Both the position numbers and the translations under genes were made by a program. Below, one piece after another: positions 25,457 through 34,274 of a stretch of 64,000 nucleotides of DNA (positions within the stretch are counted from its first letter, which is position 1; every line of letters starts with the position of its first letter). The DNA lies in assembly GCF_038024065.1 (NCBI RefSeq), contig NZ_CP150667.1:744001-808000 (forward strand). The letters run 5' to 3'. The notes under the pieces are model-generated. The model saw nothing but the letters and a program-made list of their open reading frames with translations. It searched no databases and had not been told where the DNA came from. The stretch is from Polaribacter sejongensis. Its GTDB lineage: Bacteria; Bacteroidota; Bacteroidia; Flavobacteriales; Flavobacteriaceae.

Positions 25457-25494
25457 AAATCTTGTACTGTTCCTTTTGGAACAATACAAGATTT
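25457..25494 (-). terminator. Terminator of the universal stress protein gene
   Basis: A 17-bp stem AAATCTTGTACTGTTCC / GGAACAATACAAGATTT (one mismatch) with a TTTT loop, followed on the minus strand by a T-run. It lies 29 bp after the stop codon. Confidence 0.8.
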
Positions 25495-25523
25495 AAACTA
25501 GGGAAATAATAAATAAGGGATTG

Positions 25524-26330
25524 TTATTCTATAGGGATTGATAATAACGGAATATTTTGCCCAGAAGCCATGACTCTTGTTTTACTTTTATGTACAATAG
25601 ATTCCCAGAAACCATATTTTTTTGGCATCATAACCAAAAGATCTGAATTCGATTTTTTAATTTCACTTTCAATCGATTCAATTACAGAATTCGATTTTAC
25701 ATTTTTATAAAAATGGGTAACATCTTCTAATTCTTTATTTAGGATACTAGGTGTTTCTATCTTTAATTCTTCTACTTTCTGATCCACATAAAAAACAGTT
25801 ACAGCAGCCTTTAAACTTAAGGCAACCTGACGTAACCTAGCCAATGTTTTTAATGGGATATCTTGCAGAATATCACACGCAAAAAGTATTTGTTTTATTT
25901 CCTTATACTTTGCTTCTAAAGGTATTGCTAGTACCGGAAATTCTTTCATACTGATGACACTCGTTGTAGGATTCCCTAATAAATTTTGCTCCATAGATTT
26001 TGGAGACATTCCGATCACTAAAAAACGTGCTTTATACTCTTTCATTAAATGATCTACTTCTTCTCCTAAATCACTATAACTACTCTTGTAAGAAACTTTA
26101 ATTTGAAACTCTTCACTTAAGTTAGCTGCTAATTTTTTTAATTTTTCTTTATTTTTTTGAAATAAAATATCTAAAGACATGGCAGACAATCTACTATTTG
26201 CAGCATGTACAGGCAATCTAAATGCATGAAAAAGTACAAGTTCTGTCTGAAATTGTTTTGTTAATGCAGCGGCGTATAATACAGCGTTATCAGATAGTTT
26301 AGAAAAATTGGTAGCTACTATAATACTCAT
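25524..26330 (-). CDS. Universal stress protein, two UspA domains
   Basis: A 268-residue cytosolic protein with two tandem UspA folds. Domain 1 (residues ~1-140) begins MSIIVATNFSKLSDNAVLYAAAL and has the glycine loop region FLVIGMSPKSMEQNLLGNPTTSVI. Domain 2 (~143-268) begins IKQILFACDILQD and ends SDLLVMMPKKYGFWESIVHKSKTRVM. The G-x2-G-x9-G-S/T ATP-type loop is present in domain 1 but decayed in domain 2. It is a single gene between the NO operon and an AraC regulator, with a terminator downstream. Its regulation by oxygen or stress is plausible but not seen in the sequence. Confidence 0.88.
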   Translation of the reverse strand: MSIIVATNFSKLSDNAVLYAAALTKQFQTELVLFHAFRLPVHAANSRLSAMSLDILFQKNKEKLKKLAANLSEEFQIKVSYKSSYSDLGEEVDHLMKEYKARFLVIGMSPKSMEQNLLGNPTTSVISMKEFPVLAIPLEAKYKEIKQILFACDILQDIPLKTLARLRQVALSLKAAVTVFYVDQKVEELKIETPSILNKELEDVTHFYKNVKSNSVIESIESEIKKSNSDLLVMMPKKYGFWESIVHKSKTRVMASGQNIPLLSIPIE

Positions 26331-26453
26331 AAGGTAGATGATTTGATTATACTCAAAGATAAAAAATTATCAGCATTATAAGGTAGTCGAAAAATGGGAT
26401 GTATTGGTCAAAAACGCGTTTTTGGAGAAGTTTAACAAAAAATTGTACTTCAA

Positions 26454-27407
26454 TTAATTTGTGTTTTTTCTAAAGTAAGAAGGAGATACACCAGTGTTTT
26501 TCTTAAAGTATTTGCCAAAAAAAGAAAGATTACTAAATTTTAATTCATTTGCAACTTCAGAAATACTTAATAAAGGATTGCTCAGTAATAATTTAGCTTC
26601 CATAATTACAGCGTCATCAATTAATTGACTGGCGGTTTTATCTGAAACCTCTTTTAAAACCTTTGATAAATGAGCAGGTGTTAAATGCATGCAATCAGCA
26701 TAGAATTTAACAGAACGTTCATTTTTAAAATGATCATTTAAAATGGTTAAAAACTGAAGTGTTAATTGCTGTTTCCTATTTAAATGTGCTTCTAAATTAG
26801 GATATTCTCTTTTAAAAATGGCCCCGTAATGATATAATAATAAACCAAAAGAGTGCATTATAATTTCATTTCTAAAAGGTAAAAGAAGTGCATCTGCATT
26901 GTTGTTTTTTGCTAATAATTTGGACAGCACTATAGAAGTTTCTTTTTCTTCTTTTAATAATTTTAACTTCGGATAACTGTTTGCCGTTAAAAAGTCTATG
27001 GCATCAAATTCTGCTTTTTTTAAAAGTATCTTAAAAATAAAATCGACTGTAAAACTAACGCTAATAATCTCTAAATCTTTACTAATTTCTGTAATTTGAG
27101 AAACCGTTTGGGGTTTTACAACAATCATCTCACTACTTTCTAAAGTGTGTGTAATTAAGTTTAACTGTAACGTAATGGATCCTTTAAGTATCAACAAAAA
27201 AGTATAATTCCCAGATCTAAAAGGTGCTAAAAAAGGAGTTTTATCAAAATTATTTTTAGACATATGCACATGTAAATCTGTGTACAGTTGTGGTTTGTCT
27301 CCAATAATTTTGACAACGTCGTTAATAGTATAATTTTTAATAAAAGGTTCTTGCAATTGGTTTCTTCTAGTTATTGGTTCATCAAAGATACCAATTTCTA
27401 TAATCAA
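26454..27407 (-). CDS. AraC family transcriptional regulator
   Basis: A 317-residue regulator. An N-terminal cupin-like sensing half (residues ~30-130, with GNYTFLLILKGSITLQLN) is followed by a helical dimerisation region. The C-terminal AraC domain (~215-317) has SVKFYADCMHLTPAHLSKVLKEVSDKTASQLI as the first HTH and SISEVANELKFSNLSFFGKYFKKNTGVSPSYFRK as the second, with an intact family signature. It is divergent from the TetR gene at 27553, with 145 bp between them. The target is unknown; the detoxification operon next door is a candidate. Confidence 0.92.
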   Translation of the reverse strand: MIIEIGIFDEPITRRNQLQEPFIKNYTINDVVKIIGDKPQLYTDLHVHMSKNNFDKTPFLAPFRSGNYTFLLILKGSITLQLNLITHTLESSEMIVVKPQTVSQITEISKDLEIISVSFTVDFIFKILLKKAEFDAIDFLTANSYPKLKLLKEEKETSIVLSKLLAKNNNADALLLPFRNEIIMHSFGLLLYHYGAIFKREYPNLEAHLNRKQQLTLQFLTILNDHFKNERSVKFYADCMHLTPAHLSKVLKEVSDKTASQLIDDAVIMEAKLLLSNPLLSISEVANELKFSNLSFFGKYFKKNTGVSPSYFRKNTN

Positions 27408-27507
27408 CTTGTATTAAACATTTTTTGTATTGTCTTCTTTATTCCATACTCCCCTTTTATCAATTATTCTTATACTGCTATAAATATAAATCTTTGTTAA
27501 AAAAAAG

Positions 27508-27535
27508 AATGAACGTTCATTTTTATGTACATTTG
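27508..27535 (+). promoter_or_regulatory. TetR-type operator overlapping the promoter of the detoxification operon
   Basis: Perfect 14-bp palindrome AATGAACGTTCATT at 27508-27521, directly followed by the -7 element TACATTTG at 27528-27535, 17 bp before the TetR ATG. The palindrome sits between the -33 and -7 positions, where a bound dimer would block transcription. Autorepression by the adjacent TetR protein is the simplest reading. Confidence 0.7.
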
Positions 27536-27552
27536 CATCAGAATAAAACAAT

Positions 27553-28137
27553 ATGGCAAAGCTTCAAAAAAGTATAGACAAACGTAATGCACTTATAAAG
27601 GCAACAATAGAGCTCGTTAATAACAACGGATTTCATGCGACACCTATGAGTAAAATTGCAAAAATGGCGAATGTATCACCAGCTACCATTTACTTGTATT
27701 TTGAAAACAAGCAAGATTTGGTGAACAAAACATACATAGAAGTAAAAGCGAAATATACAAACCATGCTTTTGAAACGTATGACATTAATATGTCTGTTGA
27801 AGATGGTTTTAAATTAATTTGGAATCGCATTGCTAACTTTAAATTAAAGGAATGTGAAAATGCGATGTTTTTAGCACAGTGTGATAATACACCAATGATT
27901 GATGAACCAAGTAGACAAGAGGGAATTAAACATTTACAGCCCCTACTCGACTTGTGGACGCGTGGAAAAAAAGAAGGAATTATAAAACCAATGTCCGATT
28001 ATATCTTGTACGCATATGCTATAAATCCGTTATCATTTTTAATGATGTCTGAAAAAAGAGGTTCTTTTAAGTTAAATGAAACTCATTTAGAGGAAGCGTT
28101 TCAATCTGCTTGGAGCAGTATAAAACTTTGTAAATAA
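27553..28137 (+). CDS. TetR/AcrR family regulator
   Basis: A 194-residue regulator. The N-terminal HTH is RNALIKATIELVNNNGFHATPMSKIAKMANVSPATIYLYFENKQDLVNKTY, with the strongly conserved YLYFENK helix end. The ligand domain contains two cysteines in KECENAMFLAQCDN, and the C-terminus LEEAFQSAWSSIKLC ends near a third. It heads an operon of redox and aldehyde enzymes and has a palindromic operator on its own promoter. This layout recalls NemR (electrophile- and hypochlorite-sensing TetR) of E. coli, but the cysteine positions cannot be aligned here, so that role is an inference. Confidence 0.9.
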   Translation: MAKLQKSIDKRNALIKATIELVNNNGFHATPMSKIAKMANVSPATIYLYFENKQDLVNKTYIEVKAKYTNHAFETYDINMSVEDGFKLIWNRIANFKLKECENAMFLAQCDNTPMIDEPSRQEGIKHLQPLLDLWTRGKKEGIIKPMSDYILYAYAINPLSFLMMSEKRGSFKLNETHLEEAFQSAWSSIKLCK

Positions 28138-28138
28138 G

Positions 28139-28801
28139 ATGAAGAAAACAGCAATCATATTAGGCGCAACTGGTTTAACTGGCAGTCATATTCTTCATAA
28201 ATTAATTGAAGACAAAAACTACGAGACTATAAAATTATTTTCTCGTTCTAAAATTGATGGTTTGCCAAAAAAGGTAACACAATTTATAGGTGACATTTTA
28301 GATCTAGCACAATTTAAAACAGATTTTACAGCAGACGAAGTGTATTGTTGCATTGGTACAACTGCTAAAAAAACGCCAGATAAAACATTGTATAAAAAGA
28401 TAGATTACGGCATTCCGGTTACTGCCGCAAAACTATCAAAAGAAAATAACATCGCTACTTTTTTAGTGGTTTCTGCAATGGGAGCAAATGCAAAAAGTAC
28501 TGTCTTTTATAATAAAACAAAAGGCGAAATGGAACGTGATGTTTTAAAACAAAACATTAAAAATACTTTTATCTTAAGACCTTCCTTAATTGGAGGAGAA
28601 AGAAAAGAAAGCAGAATCTTAGAAAAAATAGGTTTGGTTGTTATTAAAATAATTCAACCTTTATTTATAGGAAAACTAAAAGAATATAAAATAATAGATG
28701 CTGAAAATATTGCGCAAGCAATGATAAACTTAGCAAATACTAAAAATAATGCCGGAGTCATAATTACTTCAAACGATATAAAAAAACTTTCAAAAAAATA
28801 A
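28139..28801 (+). CDS. NAD(P)-binding oxidoreductase (atypical SDR, YbjT/HTATIP2-like)
   Basis: A 220-residue Rossmann-fold protein starting one base after the TetR stop codon. The dinucleotide loop is AIILGATGLTGSHIL (G-x2-G-x2-G), followed by LFSRSKIDGLPKKV. The segment VYCCIGTTAKKTPDKTLYKKIDYG is characteristic of the HTATIP2/TIP30-like atypical SDRs. FLVVSAMGANAKSTVFYNKTKGEME corresponds to the usual S...YxxxK region, with Y-x-K-x-K present. ILRPSLIGGER follows. It is probably a cytosolic NADPH-linked reductase acting with the rest of the operon. Confidence 0.88.
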   Translation: MKKTAIILGATGLTGSHILHKLIEDKNYETIKLFSRSKIDGLPKKVTQFIGDILDLAQFKTDFTADEVYCCIGTTAKKTPDKTLYKKIDYGIPVTAAKLSKENNIATFLVVSAMGANAKSTVFYNKTKGEMERDVLKQNIKNTFILRPSLIGGERKESRILEKIGLVVIKIIQPLFIGKLKEYKIIDAENIAQAMINLANTKNNAGVIITSNDIKKLSKK

Positions 28802-28815
28802 ATAAAAAACAAAAT

Positions 28816-29445
28816 ATGGAATTATTAGATAAATTAAATTGGAGATACGCAGCAAAAGCAATGAATGGTGAAGTTGTAGCAGAAGATAAAGTAGAACGCA
28901 TTTTAGAAGCAGCTCGTTTAGCAGCAACTTCTAGTGGATTACAACCTTTTGAAATCTTTGTAGTTAAAAGTCAAGAAGTAAAAGAAAAAATTAGACCAAT
29001 CGCTTGGAATCAATCTGTAATTACAGACTGTTCTCACTTATTGGTATTTGCAGCTTGGGATACGTATACCCCAGAACGCATCAATTATATGTTCGATTTA
29101 ACAAACGAAATCCGTGGTTTTGAAAACGAAGGTTGGGAAAACTACCGTCAGATGCTATTAAGCTCTTATCCGCAAAGAGATTCAGAAGAAAACTTTAATC
29201 ATGCAGCCAAACAAGCGTACATCGCATTCGGACACGCAATTATTGCTGCGGCTTACGAAGGTGTGGACGCAACACCAGTTGAAGGTTTTGACCCTGTAGC
29301 GGTTGATGAAATTTTAGGCTTAAGAGAAAAAGGTTTACGTAGTGCTGTTTTATTGCCATTAGGTTATAGAAAAGAAGATGAAGATTGGTTGGTAAACTTG
29401 GTAAAAGTTAGAAAACCGATGAAAGATTTAGTAACTGTAATATAA
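28816..29445 (+). CDS. Nitroreductase family NAD(P)H-dependent oxidoreductase (NfsB-like)
   Basis: A 209-residue FMN enzyme of the nitroreductase fold. LNWRYAAKAMNGEVVAEDKVERILEAARLAATSSGLQPFEIFVVKS covers the R-x-x-x-K FMN-phosphate contact and the SSxGLQP flavin loop. QAYIAFGHAIIAAAYEGVDATPVEGFDP is the dimer helix region, and VLLPLGYRKEDEDWL closes the fold. Members reduce quinones, nitro compounds and other electrophiles with NAD(P)H. It is third in the TetR operon, 14 bp after the SDR gene and 15 bp before the next reductase. Confidence 0.9.
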   Translation: MELLDKLNWRYAAKAMNGEVVAEDKVERILEAARLAATSSGLQPFEIFVVKSQEVKEKIRPIAWNQSVITDCSHLLVFAAWDTYTPERINYMFDLTNEIRGFENEGWENYRQMLLSSYPQRDSEENFNHAAKQAYIAFGHAIIAAAYEGVDATPVEGFDPVAVDEILGLREKGLRSAVLLPLGYRKEDEDWLVNLVKVRKPMKDLVTVI

Positions 29446-29460
29446 TTAAAAAAAAGAAAA

Positions 29461-30456
29461 ATGAAAACGATTTTATTAAACAATAGACCACAAGGAAAAC
29501 CAACAACTTCTAATTTTGAATTTGTTACTGAAGACACTGAATTAACAATAAAAGATGGAGAAATTCTTTTAGAAGCTGCTTATGTTTCTGTAGATCCTTA
29601 TTTAAGAGGAAGAATGAGCGATGCAAAATCATATGTTCCACCTTTTCAATTAAATGAACCAGTACAATCTGGAGTTATTGCAAAAGTAACTGCTACTAAA
29701 AATGACAATTTTAAAGAAGGAGATTATGTTTCTGGTTTATTAAACTGGCAAACACAACAAGTTTCTAATGGAGATGGTTTAAATAAAGTAGACGGAACAA
29801 AAGCGCCATTAAGTGCCTTTTTAGGTATTTTAGGGATGACTGGTTTAACTGCTTATTTAGGATTAAACGAAATTGGAAAACCCAAAGCAGGAGAAACTAT
29901 TGTAGTTTCTGGTGCTGCTGGTGCAGTTGGTTCTGTTGTTGGGCAAATTGCTAAAATTCTTGGATTAAATGTAATCGGGATTGCTGGTACAGATGAAAAA
30001 ATTGATATGCTGAAATCTAAATTTGGTTTTGATGCAGGTATCAATTACAATACCAATAAAGATATAAATGCTGAAATTAAAAAATTAGCACCAAATGGTG
30101 TAGATATTTATTTTGATAATGTTGGTGGACCAATTTCGGATGCTGTATTATTCAATATCAACCGTTTTGCAAGAATTATTATTTGTGGAGCAATCTCTGT
30201 TTATAATGAGACTGAAACTCCTAAAAGTGTAAGTGTACAACCATTTTTAGTTAAAAATAGTGCATTAATGCAAGGTTTTATTGTTTCTAATTATGCTGAT
30301 AAATTTCCTGGAGCTATAAAGCAATTATCAGAATGGTTGGCAGAAGAAAAGTTAACTTACACAGAGACTATCGTAAATGGTTTCGAGAATATACCTACTG
30401 CTTTTATCGATTTATTTGAAGGTAAGAACAAAGGTAAAATGATCGTTAAAATCTAA
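29461..30456 (+). CDS. NADP-dependent oxidoreductase, medium-chain (CurA/leukotriene B4 dehydrogenase-like)
   Basis: A 331-residue zinc-free medium-chain reductase. The N-terminal catalytic fold contains VSVDPYLRGRMSD, the family hallmark. GMTGLTAYLGLNEIGKPKAGETIVVSGAAGAVGSVVGQIAKILG holds the nucleotide-binding AAGAVGS loop. DIYFDNVGGPISDAVLFNINRFARIIICGAIS and the C-terminal NGFENIPTAFIDLFEGKNKGKMIVKI complete the pattern. Relatives reduce the double bond of alpha,beta-unsaturated carbonyls, which suits an electrophile-detoxifying operon. It has no zinc-binding cysteines. Confidence 0.92.
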   Translation: MKTILLNNRPQGKPTTSNFEFVTEDTELTIKDGEILLEAAYVSVDPYLRGRMSDAKSYVPPFQLNEPVQSGVIAKVTATKNDNFKEGDYVSGLLNWQTQQVSNGDGLNKVDGTKAPLSAFLGILGMTGLTAYLGLNEIGKPKAGETIVVSGAAGAVGSVVGQIAKILGLNVIGIAGTDEKIDMLKSKFGFDAGINYNTNKDINAEIKKLAPNGVDIYFDNVGGPISDAVLFNINRFARIIICGAISVYNETETPKSVSVQPFLVKNSALMQGFIVSNYADKFPGAIKQLSEWLAEEKLTYTETIVNGFENIPTAFIDLFEGKNKGKMIVKI

Positions 30457-30471
30457 AAAAAATAAAAGAAG

Positions 30472-31632
30472 ATGAACAATTTTGAATTAAAAAATCCTAC
30501 TAAAATTATTTTTGGAAAGGATACAATTAAACAATTAGAAAGTGAAATTCCTGCAGATGCAAAAGTATTACTCTTGTATGGTGGAGGAAGTATAAAGAAA
30601 AACGGAATTTACGAACAAGTCAAAAAAGCGTTGACAAAAGTTGAGGTGGTAGAGTTCGGAGGAATCCCTGCAAACCCAGAGTATGCAACTTTAATAGAAG
30701 CTTTACAAGTTATTAAAGAAGAAAACATTACCTACTTATTAGCTGTTGGTGGTGGTTCTGTAATAGACGGAACTAAATTTTTATCTGCAGCTGCAGTTTT
30801 TGAAGGAGAAACTCCTTGGGATATTTTAACAAAAAACATAAGAACAGAAGTAGGAATGCCTTTTGCAACTGTTTTAACGCTACCTGCAACAGGATCTGAA
30901 ATGAATTCTGGTGCTGTAATTACCAGATCAGAAACAAAAGAAAAGTTAGCCATGGGCGGTCCTGGATTATTTCCTGTATTTTCTATTTTAGATCCACAGG
31001 TAATCAGTTCTATTCCACAACGCCAATTGGCAAACGGATTAATGGATTCTTTCTCTCATGTTTTAGAACAATATATGACGTATCCTGTTGAAGGATTGTT
31101 GCAAGACCGTTTTGCAGAAAGTATTTTACAAACTATTATAGAAGTTGCTCCTAAAGTATTAAAAGATCCTACAGATTATGATGCTGCAGCTAACTTTATG
31201 TGGAGTTGTACAATGGCTTTAAATGGATTAATACAAAAAGGGGTTCCTGGGGATTGGGCAATACATGCAATGGGCCACGAATTAACAGCTTTATTTGGTA
31301 TAGATCACGCACGTACTTTAGCTGTAATTGCTCCTAGTCATTATAAATATAACTTTGAAGCTAAAAAAGAAAAATTAGCACAATACGGTGAACGTGTTTG
31401 GAATATTACTGAAGGAAGCATTGATGATAAAGCATATGCTGCTATTGAAAGAACAGTTGCTTTTTTCCATGAGTTAGGCATTGATACAAAGTTGTCTGAT
31501 TATACAAAAGAATATGAAGGAACAGCAGAAAAAATAGCACAACGTTTTACAGATCGTGGCTGGTTAGGATTAGGTGAACACCAAAATTTATCTCCAGATA
31601 AGGTAGAAAAAATTGTAAAAATGGCATATTAA
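30472..31632 (+). CDS. Iron-containing alcohol dehydrogenase (YqhD-like)
   Basis: A 386-residue group III dehydrogenase. NNFELKNPTKIIFGKDTIKQLE is the typical YqhD/BdhA N-terminus. The nucleotide loop is AVGGGSVIDGTKFLSAAA, with LPATGSEMNSGAVIT beyond it. The metal site histidines are visible in LMDSFSHVLEQYM, AIHAMGHELTALFGIDHARTL, and an Asp in the GLMD segment. Such enzymes use NADPH to reduce short-chain and lipid-peroxide-derived aldehydes. It is the fifth gene of the TetR operon, 15 bp behind the previous reductase. Confidence 0.93.
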   Translation: MNNFELKNPTKIIFGKDTIKQLESEIPADAKVLLLYGGGSIKKNGIYEQVKKALTKVEVVEFGGIPANPEYATLIEALQVIKEENITYLLAVGGGSVIDGTKFLSAAAVFEGETPWDILTKNIRTEVGMPFATVLTLPATGSEMNSGAVITRSETKEKLAMGGPGLFPVFSILDPQVISSIPQRQLANGLMDSFSHVLEQYMTYPVEGLLQDRFAESILQTIIEVAPKVLKDPTDYDAAANFMWSCTMALNGLIQKGVPGDWAIHAMGHELTALFGIDHARTLAVIAPSHYKYNFEAKKEKLAQYGERVWNITEGSIDDKAYAAIERTVAFFHELGIDTKLSDYTKEYEGTAEKIAQRFTDRGWLGLGEHQNLSPDKVEKIVKMAY

Positions 31633-31639
31633 TTAAAAT

Positions 31640-32446
31640 ATGAAAATCACAAAGGTTTTAGCCTTAACATTTACCATAATTACGGCAGCTAGCTGTAATA
31701 ATGCTAAAAAAGAAGCAACTTCTGAAAAAGTTTCAGAAGACAAAAAAGAAATAAAAAAAAATAATAAAATGAATATATTATTTGTATTAACATCACACGA
31801 TAAATTAGGTGATACCGGCAAAAAAACAGGATTTTGGGTAGAAGAATTTGCAAACCCATATTATACACTATTAGATAAAGGAGCAACGATTACTATTGCA
31901 ACTCCAAAAGGTGGTGCAGCTCCAATAGACCCAAGTAGTGATTCTCCAGACGCAGCTACTGCGGCTACAGATCGTTATAATAAAGATGCAGATGCTAAAT
32001 CTAAAATAGCAAATACAAAAGTATTGGCAGACATGAATCCAGATGATTATGATGCTGTTTTCTATCCAGGTGGTCATGGTCCTTTATGGGATTTAACAAA
32101 TGATAAAGTATCAGTTGCTTTAATCGAAAAGTTTGATCGTCAAGAAAAACCAATTGCATTTGTTTGTCACGCACCCGCAGTTTTAAAGGATGTTAAAAAT
32201 GCAGACGGAACTCCTTTAGTTAAAGGTAAAAAAGTAACAGGTTTTACAAACAAAGAAGAGGCTGCTGTTGGTTTAACAGCAGTAGTACCATTATTATTAG
32301 AAGATATGTTAATTGAAAATGGCGCATTTTATTCTAATAGAGAAAACTGGGCTCCTTACGCTGTGCAAGATGGTAACTTAATTACAGGTCAAAACCCTGC
32401 ATCATCAGAATTAGTTGCAGATAAATTATTAGCTAGTTTAAAGTAA
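31640..32446 (+). CDS. DJ-1/PfpI family protein with lipoprotein-like leader (HchA-like)
   Basis: A 268-residue protein of the type 1 glutamine-amidotransferase/DJ-1 fold. An N-terminal lipoprotein signal (ALTFTIITAASC, Cys20) and a charged linker precede the domain that starts MNILFVLTSHDKLGDTGKKTGFW. The nucleophile is in PIAFVCHAPAVL, with GGHGPLWDL and TGQNPASS as conserved loops. Hsp31/HchA-type members act on methylglyoxal. An exported copy is unusual for this fold, although internal start codons (Met at residue 44) would give a cytosolic form. It is the last gene of the operon and is followed by a terminator at 32493-32520. Confidence 0.88.
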   Translation: MKITKVLALTFTIITAASCNNAKKEATSEKVSEDKKEIKKNNKMNILFVLTSHDKLGDTGKKTGFWVEEFANPYYTLLDKGATITIATPKGGAAPIDPSSDSPDAATAATDRYNKDADAKSKIANTKVLADMNPDDYDAVFYPGGHGPLWDLTNDKVSVALIEKFDRQEKPIAFVCHAPAVLKDVKNADGTPLVKGKKVTGFTNKEEAAVGLTAVVPLLLEDMLIENGAFYSNRENWAPYAVQDGNLITGQNPASSELVADKLLASLK

Positions 32447-32492
32447 TTAGTATTTTTAAATTCTAGTAAACAGTAAAAAGTTATTAGTAAAG

Positions 32493-32520
32493 AAAAGGCT
32501 CGCACAATGCGAGCCTTTTA
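32493..32520 (+). terminator. Terminator of the TetR detoxification operon
   Basis: AAAAGGCTCGCA / TGCGAGCCTTTT hairpin with a 3-nt loop (caa), ending in a T-run, 47 bp after the DJ-1-type gene. Confidence 0.88.
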
Positions 32521-32643
32521 AATTTATAGAAACCAAATAGAACTTCTCCTTTTCATAGAAATTTAAATTTACGTGCATTTAATAGTAAAAATTAATAATT
32601 TGGTTTATAAATACAAATATTGTTATTATTTACCTTTTTTCCA

Positions 32644-32666
32644 ATACCTATAAATAGGTATATTTG
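32644..32666 (+). promoter_or_regulatory. Inverted repeat overlapping a -7 element directly before the RNA methyltransferase gene
   Basis: Perfect 8-bp arms ATACCTAT / ATAGGTAT around AA (32644-32661), overlapping the -7 box TATATTTG at 32659-32666. The ATG is at 32672, only five bases after the box, so transcription would start at or next to the start codon. Confidence 0.55.
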
Positions 32667-32671
32667 TACTA

Positions 32672-33469
32672 ATGAAAGAAATAACTAGTATTCAAAATAC
32701 GTATGTAAAAAACTTGCTTAAACTGCAAGAAAAAGCACGTGAACGAAGAAAACAGGGTTTATTTATTATTGAAGGTAAACGAGAAATTACACTAGCAATT
32801 TCTGCTGAATATGAATTTGATACGATTCTTTTTTATCCAGATTTAATTTCAGAAAATGAAATTTTACACCTTTTTAATGCAAATGTAAACAGAATTGAAA
32901 TCTCTAAAGAAGTTTATCAGAAATTGGCTTATAGAGGATCTACAGAAGGAATAATTGCGGTTACTAAAGCAAAAGATTTCTCTTTAGAAAATATCTTGTT
33001 TCAAACTGAAAATCCATTAATATTAGTCGCAGAAGGTGTTGAAAAGCCTGGGAATATTGGTGCATTATTAAGAACTGCAGATGCTGCAAATGTAGATGCT
33101 GTTTTTATAGCAAATCCTAAAAGCGATTTGTACAATGCAAACATTATTCGTTCTAGTGTAGGTTGTGTTTTTACCAATCAGATTTCCATAGGAACATCCG
33201 AAGAAATAATTACGTTTCTACAAGAGAAGAACATCAATATATATGCTGCTACTTTGCAGAATTCTAATGAATATCATGTAGAAAATTATACTGAAAGTAC
33301 CGCAATTGTTGTAGGTACAGAAGCTACTGGTTTAACAGATGTTTGGAGAGAAGCTGCTACACAAAACGTTAACATACCTATGCAGGGGCAAATAGATTCT
33401 ATGAATGTTTCTGTTTCTGCTGCAATTATTTTGTTTGAAGCAAAAAGACAAAGAAAATTTAAAAAGTAA
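32672..33469 (+). CDS. TrmH/SpoU family RNA 2'-O-methyltransferase
   Basis: A 265-residue SPOUT methyltransferase. An N-terminal RNA-binding substrate domain ([35 protein letters not shown]) is followed by the knotted catalytic domain with the three motifs. Motif 1 is [19 protein letters not shown], motif 2 is [13 protein letters not shown], and motif 3 is [26 protein letters not shown]. It would use S-adenosylmethionine to methylate a ribose in rRNA or tRNA; the target nucleotide cannot be told. It overlaps closely with the glucokinase gene, 2 bp downstream. Confidence 0.93.
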   Translation: MKEITSIQNTYVKNLLKLQEKARERRKQGLFIIEGKREITLAISAEYEFDTILFYPDLISENEILHLFNANVNRIEISKEVYQKLAYRGSTEGIIAVTKAKDFSLENILFQTENPLILVAEGVEKPGNIGALLRTADAANVDAVFIANPKSDLYNANIIRSSVGCVFTNQISIGTSEEIITFLQEKNINIYAATLQNSNEYHVENYTESTAIVVGTEATGLTDVWREAATQNVNIPMQGQIDSMNVSVSAAIILFEAKRQRKFKK

Positions 33470-33471
33470 AA

Positions 33472-34218
33472 ATGAAAGTATTAGGAATTGATATCGGTGG
33501 ATCTGGAATTAAAGCCGCAATAGTAAACACCAAAACAGGAGAATTACTTTCTGAAAGACACCGAATAGACACTCCAAAACCAGCAACACCAGAAGCAGTA
33601 GCAAAGGTTGTAAATGAAATGGTAGATCATTTTAATTGGAAAAAAGCAATTGGTTGTAGTTTTCCTACCACCATTGTGAATGGTAAATGTATTCATCCAG
33701 GAAATTTAAGTGAGAAATGGTTGAATGTTAAGGTTGATAAATTATTTAGAAAAGAATGTAAATTGCCCTTTTATGTGAGTAATGATGCCGATTTAGCTGG
33801 TTTAGCTGAGGTAAGTTTAGGTGCCGCTAAAAAAGAAAAAGGTGTTGTAATAATGGTTACCATAGGTACCGGAATTGGTTCTGGTTTGTTCTTTAACGGA
33901 AACCTAATTCCTAATTTAGAAATTGGTAAAATGCTACATACCAATGGAGAAATAATTGAGTTTTATACTGCAGATTCCGTAAGAAAAAAAGAGAATTTAA
34001 AATTAAAAGAATGGGCAATAAGATTCGATTCTTTATTAGAATATATTAGAATTGTATACACACCTAGTTTAATTGTTTTAGGTGGTGGAATTAGCAAAAG
34101 GTACGACGGTTTTAAAGAATATTTAAAAACTGATGTAAAAGTAAAAGTTGCTGAATATAAAAACAATGCTGGAATTATTGGAGCTGCAATTTATGCGAGC
34201 AAAGAACATAAAAAATAA
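33472..34218 (+). CDS. ppgK: Polyphosphate glucokinase, ROK family
   Basis: A 248-residue ROK kinase. The phosphate-1 loop [18 protein letters not shown] opens the protein. [52 protein letters not shown] holds the catalytic Asp and the phosphate-2 and glucose-binding loops. [14 protein letters not shown] is the adenosine-type loop. The compact length and the lack of the CxCGxxGC zinc motif of other ROK kinases fit PpgK, which phosphorylates glucose with polyphosphate. The gene is 2 bp after the RNA methyltransferase gene and is probably co-transcribed with it. Confidence 0.85.
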   Translation: MKVLGIDIGGSGIKAAIVNTKTGELLSERHRIDTPKPATPEAVAKVVNEMVDHFNWKKAIGCSFPTTIVNGKCIHPGNLSEKWLNVKVDKLFRKECKLPFYVSNDADLAGLAEVSLGAAKKEKGVVIMVTIGTGIGSGLFFNGNLIPNLEIGKMLHTNGEIIEFYTADSVRKKENLKLKEWAIRFDSLLEYIRIVYTPSLIVLGGGISKRYDGFKEYLKTDVKVKVAEYKNNAGIIGAAIYASKEHKK

Positions 34219-34274
34219 AACACGCTTTGTTAATTTCTTTTTACAATACTACTTTCAATAAAATTTAATGGACT

